Below are positions 18,651 through 26,486 of a stretch of DNA of 64,000 nt, one piece after another. Each line of letters begins with the position of its first letter. Position 1 is the stretch's first letter. Under the pieces are notes generated by a model, which saw nothing but the letters and a program-made list of their open reading frames with translations, had not been told where the DNA came from and searched no databases. Origin of the DNA: Chitinophaga deserti (lineage in GTDB: Bacteria; Bacteroidota; Bacteroidia; Chitinophagales; Chitinophagaceae); contig NZ_QFFK01000007.1 of NCBI RefSeq assembly GCF_003149455.1, positions 248,001 through 312,000 of the forward strand, in the 5' to 3' direction. The position numbers were made by a program, and so were the translations under genes.

Positions 18651-19433
18651 TTAAAACACATCCACTATTTTTGCAGCACCGCTCCATCTTGAAATTTCAA
18701 GTTCCCCGAACCTGTCTGGCAGCCCCATTTCTACGCCTATGGCGAGTACCAGCGAATCTGCATCGGTGATATCACCACTGAGCTGCACTTCTACTTCAGT
18801 AGCTTCCACGGTTGCCCGGGCATGCTGCCATGCAGAGGCGGCGGATACTACTTCTCCGGGTTCGGTATATGGAAGATCGTTGCCGGTAAAAACAATATCC
18901 CGTACCACTCCCAGAGAAACGATGAAATGGTAGAACACAGTACCCGGCGGCAGGTACAGATTGATATCAGGGATGATGGCCGGGATCGTTACGGAGGCAG
19001 TTCCCAGCTCGCGGTTAGTGGTAATTGCCAGCGGGTGACTGAGGATACTGTCAAATGGATCTTTCAGGTTGAGATTGAAGCCTTTCAGCAGCGTTTTGTT
19101 TTGGGAGAGGATAACGTTCCTTTCCCCACGGTAGCCAACAGTATCCATCATCTGGATTTTTCTGGCGCGTTTGGTGATAGCCCCCGTGAAATTAGAATCT
19201 CCCAGGTGTTTAACAGGGAAAATTGCGCGGCGGATACCGGCGGTGAGCAGGGTGGAAGCTTTGAACTCGGAGTTGTTCTCACGCAGGCGTGCAAACTTCG
19301 GTTCTGCTTTTATCTGCTCCTTAGTGGGCCCGGTACCCATTCGTAAGATCACTTTATCCGACCCTTTTCGCTTATAGGCCGAGATCTTACCTATTCTTCC
19401 GGTGAACTCAAAAGGAGAGTTTAACATTGCCAT
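18651..19433 (-). CDS. Conserved protein of unknown function
   Basis: A 260-residue soluble protein with no signal peptide and no domain I can name. It begins MAMLNSPFEFTGRIGKISAY and has a conserved-looking stretch with RMGTGPTKEQIKAEPKFARL. The C-terminal half is beta-rich (repeated short hydrophobic strands, VEVQLSGDI). Similar proteins beginning with a GxIGxxSxY pattern seem familiar from other Bacteroidota, but no role is known to me. A start at the second methionine (19427) is also possible. Its upstream region (19434-19600) is unusually rich in symmetric and tandem sequence, suggesting tight control. The downstream gap to 18482 (168 bases) shows nothing convincing. Confidence 0.75.
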   Translation of the reverse strand: MAMLNSPFEFTGRIGKISAYKRKGSDKVILRMGTGPTKEQIKAEPKFARLRENNSEFKASTLLTAGIRRAIFPVKHLGDSNFTGAITKRARKIQMMDTVGYRGERNVILSQNKTLLKGFNLNLKDPFDSILSHPLAITTNRELGTASVTIPAIIPDINLYLPPGTVFYHFIVSLGVVRDIVFTGNDLPYTEPGEVVSAASAWQHARATVEATEVEVQLSGDITDADSLVLAIGVEMGLPDRFGELEISRWSGAAKIVDVF

Positions 19434-19468
19434 GGTGTATGGTTTTTGGTAGTTAACTATTAGATTTT

Positions 19469-19485
19469 GGTATATCTAATATACC
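19469..19485. promoter_or_regulatory. Perfect 17-bp palindrome upstream of unknown gene
   Basis: GGTATATCTAATATACC consists of two 7-base arms (GGTATAT and ATATACC) around CTA. It lies 36-52 bases upstream of the 19433 start, where an operator would be expected. Nothing identifies the binding protein. Confidence 0.5.
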
Positions 19486-19517
19486 GATAAACCAGTTTTC
19501 AACCAAAAATCCATCCT

Positions 19518-19550
19518 CTATGTCTTATCCCTTATTAGGATAAGACATAG
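19518..19550. repeat. 13-bp perfect inverted repeat
   Basis: CTATGTCTTATCC (19518-19530) and GGATAAGACATAG (19538-19550) pair exactly around a 7-base centre CTTATTA. The right arm contains the first unit of the adjacent tandem array, so the inverted and direct repeats interlock. Confidence 0.8.
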
Positions 19551-19594
19551 ATAAGGTATAGATAAGTCATAGATAAGGCATAGATAAGTCATAT
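19540..19594. repeat. Five tandem 11-bp repeats, consensus ATAAGNYATAG
   Basis: Contiguous units stand at 19540, 19551, 19562, 19573 and 19584: ATAAGACATAG, ATAAGGTATAG, ATAAGTCATAG, ATAAGGCATAG and ATAAGTCATAT. The period is exactly 11 bases, near one helical turn, and changes are confined to positions 6-7 apart from the last base. It may be a phased protein-binding site or a minisatellite. Confidence 0.85.
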
Positions 19595-19672
19595 CTCTTT
19601 AAATGGTAAAATAACATATTAGTTAGGTTAAAATAGTATTTAAGTACTGTAGTGATAAAGATGGATTTCCGG

Positions 19673-19882
19673 TTAGCGATGAGCCGGTTTGCGGGTGAGG
19701 GTCATTAGAATGCCTTCCAGCGCCAGAAGGGTGCCGCCAAATACATATAGGAAGAGCATCATGCATGCGATGGGCAGCAGGGTAATGAGGGTGACGGTAT
19801 GCATTCCCCGGTGCATATGCCGCATGGTACGGCCCAGCATCACACCCATGTCCCGGAAGAAGTAGTTGATGGTAGTTTCCAT
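19673..19882 (-). pseudogene. N-terminal fragment of an ABC-2 type transporter permease
   Basis: The 69-residue frame begins METTINYFFRDMGVMLGRTM and continues through the first membrane helix (LITLLPIACMMLFLYVFGG). This is the typical start of DrrB-like ABC-2 permeases, which are normally about 250 residues. After VFGG the similarity stops and a short unrelated tail (LLALEGILMTLTRKPAHR) ends the frame. No continuation is visible in the other frames downstream. It starts 15 bases after the HTH-pentapeptide gene on the same strand. I read it as the remnant of a deleted transporter gene, though expression as a small membrane protein cannot be excluded. Confidence 0.65.
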
Positions 19883-19897
19883 TGGATGGTTTTCCGG

Positions 19898-20797
19898 TTA
19901 TTGGGTGAGTAAGGTGATACCTGATACATCGGCTTTCCCGTTTTTGAGGAATTCGAACGTGAGCCGGTCGGCCTGACAATTGATGAACTGGATGCCTTTG
20001 AGGGTTCTGCCTTTAAAGAAAGTATTCAGCAGGGTGGCGTTTTGGAAGGTGACCCGGGTAAAGGCACAGTTATCGAAGTAGCAGTCTTCCACCGTACCGT
20101 CGATCACGATATCGGAGAGGTCTGTACCATGGAAGGAGGTTTGGTTCCATACGGAGCCGGTTACGATGTTTTTCTGGAAGGAGCTGGATTCGAATTTAGC
20201 CGCTGTGAAATCGGCGTTGGAGAAATCACAGCCTTTGATGTGGCTGCCGGATATTTCTGTGGCTTTGAGCCCGCTATCCCTGAAACCGTTATTTACGATG
20301 TGAGACTTCTGCAGCTGTGCACCGCTGAGGTCGGATGCGGAGAAATCGCAGGAGTCGATGTGATTGCCTTTGAGCAGTAGGCCCTGCAGGTCGGACCCGA
20401 GAAACTTACACCTTTGCATATTGGAGCCGCTGAACTTTTCGTGGAGGTTCGTTAGTCCGGAGAAGTCGGCGTCTACCCAGTTCCCCTGAGACATGTCCCA
20501 ATTGCGCTTCTTTTCAGGCTGCGCGGCAGGTGTGGCGGCAGGGGGCTGGGGTTGGGAAACAGGCGTAGCTGCTTCGGGGGCTGCGGAGGGGAAGGTTTCG
20601 GAGAAGTAGTTGAGGTCGGTACCGAGGATTTCGGCCAGACTATTTAAAGTAGCGATATCGGGCATAGATTCTCCGCGTTCCCATTTACCGACGGCCTGGG
20701 CGGATATAAAAAGGCGTTGTGCGAGTTGGGCCTGTGAGATGTTTACTTTCTTCCGGGCGGTGGCAATTTTGTTGCCGATCATTTTGGCATGTAACAT
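19898..20797 (-). CDS. XRE-type helix-turn-helix protein with pentapeptide-repeat domain
   Basis: From ATG 20797 the protein has 299 residues. The N-terminal Cro/C1-type helix-turn-helix spans about residues 6-65 (KIATARKKVNISQAQLAQRL, then SAQAVGKWERGESMPDIATL). A proline/alanine-rich linker (about 72-95) leads to a pentapeptide-repeat right-handed helix (about 105-290), with units such as CDFSASDLSGAQL and CDFSNADFTAAKF. It is therefore a DNA-binding protein with a large sensor or protein-interaction module. A start at 20782 (MIGNKIATARKK) is equally good; the further upstream in-frame codons do not look coding. Its neighbour is a broken ABC permease, suggesting it once regulated a transporter locus. 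Confidence 0.85.
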   Translation of the reverse strand: MLHAKMIGNKIATARKKVNISQAQLAQRLFISAQAVGKWERGESMPDIATLNSLAEILGTDLNYFSETFPSAAPEAATPVSQPQPPAATPAAQPEKKRNWDMSQGNWVDADFSGLTNLHEKFSGSNMQRCKFLGSDLQGLLLKGNHIDSCDFSASDLSGAQLQKSHIVNNGFRDSGLKATEISGSHIKGCDFSNADFTAAKFESSSFQKNIVTGSVWNQTSFHGTDLSDIVIDGTVEDCYFDNCAFTRVTFQNATLLNTFFKGRTLKGIQFINCQADRLTFEFLKNGKADVSGITLLTQ

Positions 20798-20940
20798 AAA
20801 TCGGTGTCTTTGTTTTGACGTTACAAAGATAGGGCGGGGGAATGGCTGCTTCCGCAAAATGGCCACCACTTGTGGTTGTGGGGCCGCTACTTACGGTTGT
20901 ATTCCGGCAACCGGGGGTGGGATTGAGGGAATTACTCAAC

Positions 20941-21663
20941 TTATAGTGGAGGTAAAGCAATTTTATCGTTCTTCGGATAAGAATGATTCTCCAGGAAGTA
21001 GCAATATTTCCGTAGGTCGTTTTCTGCTGTTGTATTGAGGTAATCAATATAGCGTTGCTCCCTGCCTCCGTTCATTTCTCTGAATTTCGGGCTGTTCAGG
21101 CTGTTGATTATATCGCCCCGGACAGACCACCAGTTTCGGCATTCGGAATATGTCCAATGGTTATTGCCATTACAGGAGTATCCATCATAAATCTCAACCA
21201 CCCCGGCGTTTATTACGCAGATCAGCTCAACATAGTTCTGCGGCTGCCTGAATACAAATTCCATTGCCTCGGTGTCGGACAATGTATTATAGGGGGCCTC
21301 AGATTCCCCGGTTCCGCAGGTATCGGTTTGGCCGGTATAAAACGGGCCCGGGAAGTTGAAGGGGTGTTTGTCTTTCCAATGCGGATTGTCCAGGGATACT
21401 GCTTCGGGTCCTAACAGGTCCAGTTGGAAAAGGAGTTCATCTGTTAAGGGGTATTTCGTTCTGTGCCGGTAGAAAAAGGCAGGGAAATCCGTCCCGAACA
21501 TCCTTTCCAGCGTTGGTACTTTCTCCTGTGCTTCCTGTTGCTTCTTTGCAATGTATGCTTCGAGGTCGAAAGGGGTGAAAGTTTTATGTTCTATATGGCT
21601 GTTGAGTGTTTTGTTCCCTCCGGTAAAGAGGTTCCTGATCAGATCAAAAAGGTTTGTGGGCAT
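20941..21663 (-). CDS. Protein of unknown function
   Basis: A 240-residue cytoplasmic protein with no signal or membrane helix. Visible features are a charged helical N-terminus (EAYIAKKQQEAQEKVPTLER), a glycine/cysteine-containing stretch PGPFYTGQTDTCGTGESEAP (about 106-125), EFVFRQPQNYVEL, and YDGYSCNGNNHW followed by CRNWWSVRGD. The tryptophan-rich C-terminal half hints at a compact recognition fold, perhaps of the kind found in toxin-immunity proteins, but this is only an impression. It is monocistronic: 143 bases from the HTH-pentapeptide gene and divergent from tRNA-Lys. Confidence 0.7.
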   Translation of the reverse strand: MPTNLFDLIRNLFTGGNKTLNSHIEHKTFTPFDLEAYIAKKQQEAQEKVPTLERMFGTDFPAFFYRHRTKYPLTDELLFQLDLLGPEAVSLDNPHWKDKHPFNFPGPFYTGQTDTCGTGESEAPYNTLSDTEAMEFVFRQPQNYVELICVINAGVVEIYDGYSCNGNNHWTYSECRNWWSVRGDIINSLNSPKFREMNGGREQRYIDYLNTTAENDLRKYCYFLENHSYPKNDKIALPPL

Positions 21664-21778
21664 AGTTGGGTTGTTCTCGTCAAACTTACGGTAAATCCGG
21701 TTCCTGTAATACCGGATTTTTGGTTAATAGGGCTAAGTAGCTGTTTCTGATCGTAATAGAGGGGAGGTAGGAAGGTTT

Positions 21779-21810
21779 TTTGTACGAAGAATAATTTTTT
21801 GTTACATTTG
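21779..21810 (+). promoter_or_regulatory. Promoter of tRNA-Lys
   Basis: TTTG (21779-21782) and TACATTTG (21803-21810) are 20 bases apart, an exact match to the Bacteroidota sigma-A-type pattern TTTG-N19-21-TAnnTTTG. The start would be about 21815-21817, some 8-10 bases before the mature tRNA. It is the cleanest promoter in the window. Confidence 0.85.
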
Positions 21811-21824
21811 CTCCCACCAATAAA

Positions 21825-21897
<73 letters not shown>

Positions 21898-21899
21898 CG

Positions 21900-21945
21900 A
21901 AAATGTGATACAAAACTTCAAAAGTTTGTGTCACATTTTTTTTTT
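21900..21945 (+). terminator. Strong rho-independent terminator after tRNA-Lys
   Basis: A long stem of about 18 bp (21900-21918 with 21922-21939, one bulged A) ends in a run of ten T (21936-21945). It begins three bases after the tRNA and closes a monocistronic tRNA unit. Confidence 0.92.
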
Positions 21946-22051
21946 ATTGTATCCATCCTACCTGTCACTATCTGCCAGCATATGTTCAATTGCCCAAGGC
22001 AACCCCTCGTGCAATCTTTATGGCTAACGACACACAGATTCCAGCCTTGAC

Positions 22052-23053
22052 TTATTTAATATTAACTACAACCTTTCCCTTTGCATGGCCACTTTCTACA
22101 TATTCCAGCGCATCATTGGTTTTTTCGAACCCGAACTCCTTATCCACAACAGGCTTAATAGCGCCGGATTCGATCAGTTTTGTGATCTCATGCAGTTGTT
22201 TCCCATCTGCTTTCATAAACAGAAAAGAGTACTGCACGCCAAGTTTCCCTGCTTTCTTTCGGATGCCTGAACTGATCAGTGACAAAATCATTTTGACATA
22301 CCAGGGGGCTCCCATTGAATTGGCTAAATCAGCCGTTGGCGGACCCGAAATTGAAATGAGTTTACCTCCCCGTTTGAGTATATTCAGCGATTTTTTTAAA
22401 GTACCTGTATCCTGGCTGTTCAGCACCAGGTCATAGTCTTTCAACACATTTTCAAAATCTTGCTTTTTATAATCTATCAGGACATCTGCGCCAAGCCCCT
22501 TCAGCATATCAAAACTTTTTTCGCTGGCTGTAGTCGCAACCGTTGCGCCCAGATGTTTTGCAAGCTGAATTGCAATGGTACCCACTCCGCCGGATCCTGC
22601 CTGGATAAATACTTTCTGGCCTTTTTTCAGGTTGCCCAGCTCTACCAGAGCCTGCCAGGCCGTCAACGCTACCAACGGAACAGAAGCCGCTTCTACTGTC
22701 GAAATGTTCTTTGGTTTTAATGCAACATCATTTTCATTGATTGCAATGTATTCGGCAAATGTCCCGATATGAAAATCAGCAGGACGAGCGTAAACCTGGT
22801 CTCCCACTTTGAATTGCTTCACATTTTTTCCAACCTGGGTGATTATGCCCGCGGCATCATGCCCCAGGATCAATGGAAACTTGTAGGGCAGGATCAATTT
22901 GAATTCGCCTGATTTGATCTTGGAGTCCAGAAGGTTCACACCGCTGGCGTGCACCTCTATCAGTACTTCATTGTCTTTTACTTCCGGAGTAGCGACCTCT
23001 TCTAACAGAAGCTTCGCTTTTTTATCGTATTTCCTGATTAGAAAAGCTTTCAT
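22052..23053 (-). CDS. NADP-dependent zinc-free alcohol dehydrogenase / quinone-oxidoreductase-like enzyme
   Basis: A 333-residue cytoplasmic MDR-superfamily protein. The GroES-like N-domain has PLILGHDAAGIITQVG, and the Rossmann domain has the nucleotide-binding run AGSGGVGTIAIQLAKHLGA (about residues 148-166). The cysteine and histidine ligands of zinc-dependent members are absent, so it belongs to the zinc-free NADPH:quinone or enone reductase branch. ATG 23053 (MKAFLIRKYD) matches the family start; the in-frame extension to 23095 does not. It follows the YcaQ-like gene on the same strand after 51 bases. Likely role: reduction of reactive quinones or enones; the exact substrate is unknown. 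Confidence 0.92.
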   Translation of the reverse strand: MKAFLIRKYDKKAKLLLEEVATPEVKDNEVLIEVHASGVNLLDSKIKSGEFKLILPYKFPLILGHDAAGIITQVGKNVKQFKVGDQVYARPADFHIGTFAEYIAINENDVALKPKNISTVEAASVPLVALTAWQALVELGNLKKGQKVFIQAGSGGVGTIAIQLAKHLGATVATTASEKSFDMLKGLGADVLIDYKKQDFENVLKDYDLVLNSQDTGTLKKSLNILKRGGKLISISGPPTADLANSMGAPWYVKMILSLISSGIRKKAGKLGVQYSFLFMKADGKQLHEITKLIESGAIKPVVDKEFGFEKTNDALEYVESGHAKGKVVVNIK

Positions 23054-23104
23054 AGTTTGGCTATTTTTTGATAATGTGAAAGTTCTTTGCCACACTTACG
23101 TATG

Positions 23105-24313
23105 TCAGTGTCTGTTCAATTTCACAGGCGCACCAAAAGCTTTCAGCACCTGTTTGTTATTCGATTTAATAATAATCACCTCTCTGCACTGATTGAAGTG
23201 CGCGAATGCTCTGATCGCTTCCGTTATTTTATCTGTCATGGTTTGGGATAGTTTCACCGGCTCAAAATGAAGATTATGGATGGTGAGCGTGCGTTGTTTC
23301 CTGTCTGCCTTTGAATCCATCCGGGCTACAAAGGTGTCCCCAATCAACACCGGTAAGGAAAAGTATCCGTATATACGCTTCGCCTGCGGTACAAAACATT
23401 CTATCTGGTAATCGAAGTTAAAGAAATCCTTTAAACGATGCCGGTGTACGTTCAATGTATCGAACGGAGATAAGATAAATGCATCACCGCTCAGGGTTAT
23501 CTTTTTGTTTTTGTAGGAGGGGAGCATGTAAAGGGGAGCGGTGGTCAGTCCTTCGACGGATACGGGGCAAACTTCTCCTTCGGCAACCATCTTTTCCAGC
23601 TCCGTTTTTACTTTGTTATCTTTTACAAAATTGGCCCGCCAGGCAATGTCTTTTGCATTGGCTATCCCCAGGGATTGTAAAGAACGCCGGATAGTATGCC
23701 GGGCAAATTCTTCCGGATTGGGCATGGTGGTATCAATGTCAACCGGTATGAGGTTGATGGGCAGGTCGTATATCTTATGGAAGTTCTTGTTTCGGGTGCA
23801 CATGAGGCTTCCGTCGAGGAAGAGTCTTTCGAGGGCTACTTTTGCCGGGCGCCAGTCCCACCAGCCGGAACTTGCCACCGGGGTATCATTATCGAAATCC
23901 TTCACCATCTGGGGGCCTTCACGGGCTATTCTGTCGAGTATTTTTTTCATAAGACTGATCTCCTGCTGCGTCATGGGCTTTCTGCGGGATAAAAAGCTTT
24001 CCTTAACAGGCAATGAGAAACGGTATTCGTGCATGGGGATATAACCTGTGCCGTATGTGAAGAATTCAAAGATGTGCCCATCCGCCAGCAGCTCATCAAT
24101 CCATTCCGGTTTATAGTCCGGCACACGGGATGCTATGGCATGGTGATGTGCCCGCTCCACAACATTATTGGTATCGATCTGGATAAATCCCAGGTGGTCG
24201 ATCAGTTTGTAGACAGCCTCCATGCCTTTCCCGAACTGGCCGGGCTTTGCCAGTCCTGCCGCATGAAGGATTATTTTTTTTGCCTGATCGCCGGATAGTA
24301 TATGTTGCTTCAT
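23105..24313 (-). CDS. YcaQ/AlkZ-family (HTH_42) DNA glycosylase
   Basis: The 402-residue protein belongs to the winged-helix DNA glycosylases that open interstrand crosslinks or remove bulky alkylated bases. The catalytic motif is visible as Q45-I46-D47 in GFIQIDTNNVVERAHHH, the Q-x-D form found in the YcaQ branch rather than the Q-x-Q form of the antibiotic-self-resistance AlkZ branch. Other family marks are ASSGWWDWRPAKVALERLF and the C-terminal region with FDTLNVHRHRLKDFF. Length is normal. It is divergent from the ECF sigma gene and probably unrelated to it in function. Confidence 0.92.
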   Translation of the reverse strand: MKQHILSGDQAKKIILHAAGLAKPGQFGKGMEAVYKLIDHLGFIQIDTNNVVERAHHHAIASRVPDYKPEWIDELLADGHIFEFFTYGTGYIPMHEYRFSLPVKESFLSRRKPMTQQEISLMKKILDRIAREGPQMVKDFDNDTPVASSGWWDWRPAKVALERLFLDGSLMCTRNKNFHKIYDLPINLIPVDIDTTMPNPEEFARHTIRRSLQSLGIANAKDIAWRANFVKDNKVKTELEKMVAEGEVCPVSVEGLTTAPLYMLPSYKNKKITLSGDAFILSPFDTLNVHRHRLKDFFNFDYQIECFVPQAKRIYGYFSLPVLIGDTFVARMDSKADRKQRTLTIHNLHFEPVKLSQTMTDKITEAIRAFAHFNQCREVIIIKSNNKQVLKAFGAPVKLNRH

Positions 24314-24399
24314 AAGTCAGGTAAAATAAGGAAAAATCCTCTTGTGACATGGGAGCCGTCATTGAAACAGGATTGTTAGGATAATTTCCGTCATAAAAT

Positions 24400-24407
24400 T
24401 ATCTTTG
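24400..24407 (+). promoter_or_regulatory. TAnnTTTG -7 element before the ECF sigma gene
   Basis: TATCTTTG at 24400-24407 is an exact -7 match. The best -33 candidate (ATTG, 24372-24375) is 24 bases away, longer than usual. If this element is real, transcription starts after about 24412 and the upstream TTG at 24405 cannot be the translation start. Confidence 0.5.
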
Positions 24408-24452
24408 AAAAGCAGACATAGCATAAAAGTATATCAGGCATTGCAAAATAGT

Positions 24453-25025
24453 GTGTTACATAGTGAGGAAGATTTAATATTACGTTTAAATGAAGGCGAT
24501 GTAGCGGCATTCGACGGACTTTTTATGGAAATGTACCCTGCACTGTGCCTGCTTTCTAACCGTATTGTTTTCGATGATGCCGCAGCGAAAGACATCGTGT
24601 CGGAAGTGTTCCTGCAATTATGGAAAACCCGCACCTTTCTAAGCGAAGTAAAAAGCATTAAAGCCTATCTGTACGTAGCCACCCGCAACCGTTCCCTCAA
24701 TCATCTTAAGAAACTCAAACGCAACGAGAAGAAAGTACAGGAAGCTTATGTAAAGCAACTGGAAGAGAAATCGTATGAGGATATTCTGCAGAATGTCTTT
24801 AATGCGGAGGCCGTCCGCCTGTTGCATGAAGCCATTTTAACCCTGCCCCCAGAATGCACCAAAGTAGTGCAGCTGAATATTGAAGGCTTCAGTACCAATG
24901 AAATTGCACAGCAACTGGGGATCTCCCCTTCGGCGGTAAGCCACCAGAAAGCCAGGGCCATTAAATTACTACGGGGTAAAATCGTTCCCGGTATGGCACT
25001 TATCAGCCTGTTCCTGGCAGATTAA
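24453..25025 (+). CDS. ECF sigma factor of the first sigma/FecR/SusCD system
   Basis: An ECF sigma-70 protein of about 190 residues. Region 2 is seen in DLILRLNEGDVAAFDGLFMEMYPALC and DIVSEVFLQLWKTR, and region 4 as a helix-turn-helix in GFSTNEIAQQLGISPSAVSH. It ends with a hydrophobic tail, GMALISLFLAD. There is no ATG in the upstream part of the frame: candidates are TTG 24405, TTG 24441 and GTG 24453. The GTG gives the family-like start (M)LHSEEDLILRL and avoids the likely -7 element, so it is preferred. The fecR gene follows after 90 bases. The sigma factor would be released by FecR when the SusC receptor binds ligand. Confidence 0.9.
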   Translation: MLHSEEDLILRLNEGDVAAFDGLFMEMYPALCLLSNRIVFDDAAAKDIVSEVFLQLWKTRTFLSEVKSIKAYLYVATRNRSLNHLKKLKRNEKKVQEAYVKQLEEKSYEDILQNVFNAEAVRLLHEAILTLPPECTKVVQLNIEGFSTNEIAQQLGISPSAVSHQKARAIKLLRGKIVPGMALISLFLAD

Positions 25026-25115
25026 TACATTATAATATTATTTCTTTGAAAATTCTTCCCTTCGGAGGTCAAATCCGGAGTATTGCTGTTGTCTTATTGT
25101 GAACAGACATGAGAA

Positions 25116-26372
25116 ATGATGGAAGCAGACGATATTCCCGGGCATGAATTGCCCGAACTCCTGAGGGCTGCCAGGCTCACAGTGTATGAAAAGTTAGATC
25201 AGTTATCGGAGGCGGAGAAGGAAGAGTTGCAGCGCTGGCTGCAGCAAAATCCACAGCATCAGGCGTGGTATGACCAGCTGAGTACTCCAGATAACCTTTC
25301 TGCGCTGAATAAGGAGTATACTACTTTTAAAGCGGCCGCACAGCCGGCACTGGATGCTTTTCACAGGCAACACCTGCAGGAACCTGCGTTAGCCGAAACT
25401 CCCCGAACTGCTAAATTACTCCGCCTTTCATGGGTACGCTATGACGCAGCGGTTTTGCTGCTGCTGGCGGGGGCATGGTACTTCTGGCCGGTGAAGCCTG
25501 TGGAACTGGCTAAGCAGGAACCCAAAGCCATACAGCAAATCTTACCCGGACAGGAAGGCGCTATCCTCACCCTTGCAGATGGCTCCACCATCCTGCTCGA
25601 TTCTGTGGGCAATGGCATCGTAGCCCATCAGAGCGGGGCCGATCTTTCAGTGAAGAACGGTCAGCTGGCATATAATTCGGCCGGTAAAACTTCCGCTGAA
25701 GAATCCTTTAATACCCTCACTACTCCCAAGGGGAGGCAATACAAAATCCTTCTTCCGGATGGTACCACTGCCTGGCTTAATGCTGCCAGCTCCATCCGAT
25801 TTCCCACACAGTTTACGAATAGTACCCGCCGGGTTGCTATCAGGGGGGAAGTTTATTTCGAAGTGGCCCAGATGAAGAAAGCAGGGGAAACCGTGCCCTT
25901 CATCGTGAATGCGGACGAGCGGTTCGAAGTGGAAGTGCTGGGTACACACTTTAACGTTAACGCTTATACCGATGAACCGGTGCTGCATACCACGCTGCTG
26001 GAAGGGAAGGTGGCAGTTACCACAAACCGGCAGGGTAAGCGGCAGAAAGTAGTCCTAAAGCCCGGAGAACAGGCCTCCCTTACCATGAAGGGCGATGTTG
26101 CGGATAATATGACCGTAAAACCCGGTGATATCGGAAAGGTAATGGCCTGGAAGAACGGGGTGTTTGATTTTGAGGACGCTAAGATAGATGAAGTAATGCG
26201 CCAGCTGAAGCGCTGGTATGATATAGAGGTTAAATATGAATCAGGTGTACCTGATATAGAATTTGTAGGTAAAATGACGCGGGATATACCGCTGAACGGA
26301 TTATTGATTGCACTGGAAAAATCGAATGTTCATTTTCGCTTAGAGGGCAGAACACTGATCGTAATGCCCTGA
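25116..26372 (+). CDS. FecR-family anti-sigma / signal transducer
   Basis: The 418-residue inner-membrane protein holds the sigma factor inactive and relays the receptor signal. A cytoplasmic N-terminal anti-sigma region (1-100) is followed by one membrane helix (about 105-125, YDAAVLLLLAGAWYFWP). The periplasmic FecR domain includes TTPKGRQYKILLPDGTTAWLN and RGEVYFEVA, and the C-terminal STN-like DUF4974 domain (about 345-418) includes VFDFEDAKIDEVMRQLKRWYDI. This domain touches the STN domain of the partner SusC. A second ATG at 25119 is also possible. It is downstream of the sigma gene and upstream of susC in the same direction. Confidence 0.95.
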   Translation: MMEADDIPGHELPELLRAARLTVYEKLDQLSEAEKEELQRWLQQNPQHQAWYDQLSTPDNLSALNKEYTTFKAAAQPALDAFHRQHLQEPALAETPRTAKLLRLSWVRYDAAVLLLLAGAWYFWPVKPVELAKQEPKAIQQILPGQEGAILTLADGSTILLDSVGNGIVAHQSGADLSVKNGQLAYNSAGKTSAEESFNTLTTPKGRQYKILLPDGTTAWLNAASSIRFPTQFTNSTRRVAIRGEVYFEVAQMKKAGETVPFIVNADERFEVEVLGTHFNVNAYTDEPVLHTTLLEGKVAVTTNRQGKRQKVVLKPGEQASLTMKGDVADNMTVKPGDIGKVMAWKNGVFDFEDAKIDEVMRQLKRWYDIEVKYESGVPDIEFVGKMTRDIPLNGLLIALEKSNVHFRLEGRTLIVMP

Positions 26373-26389
26373 TCGGGCTAAAATAAAAA

Positions 26390-26424
26390 GCCGGAACCGA
26401 TTGGCCTCGTTTCCGGCGGATTTT
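26390..26424 (+). terminator. Stem-loop between fecR and susC
   Basis: GCCGGAA (26390-26396) pairs with TTCCGGC (26411-26417), followed by GGATTTT. It probably acts as a partial terminator or processing site, so that sigma/fecR and susCD can be expressed at different levels. Confidence 0.55.
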
Positions 26425-26486
26425 AGCTGTTACATAAAAGGTTTCGCATACCAATTTTATTCACAACCAAAATTAGTTCACAATTT

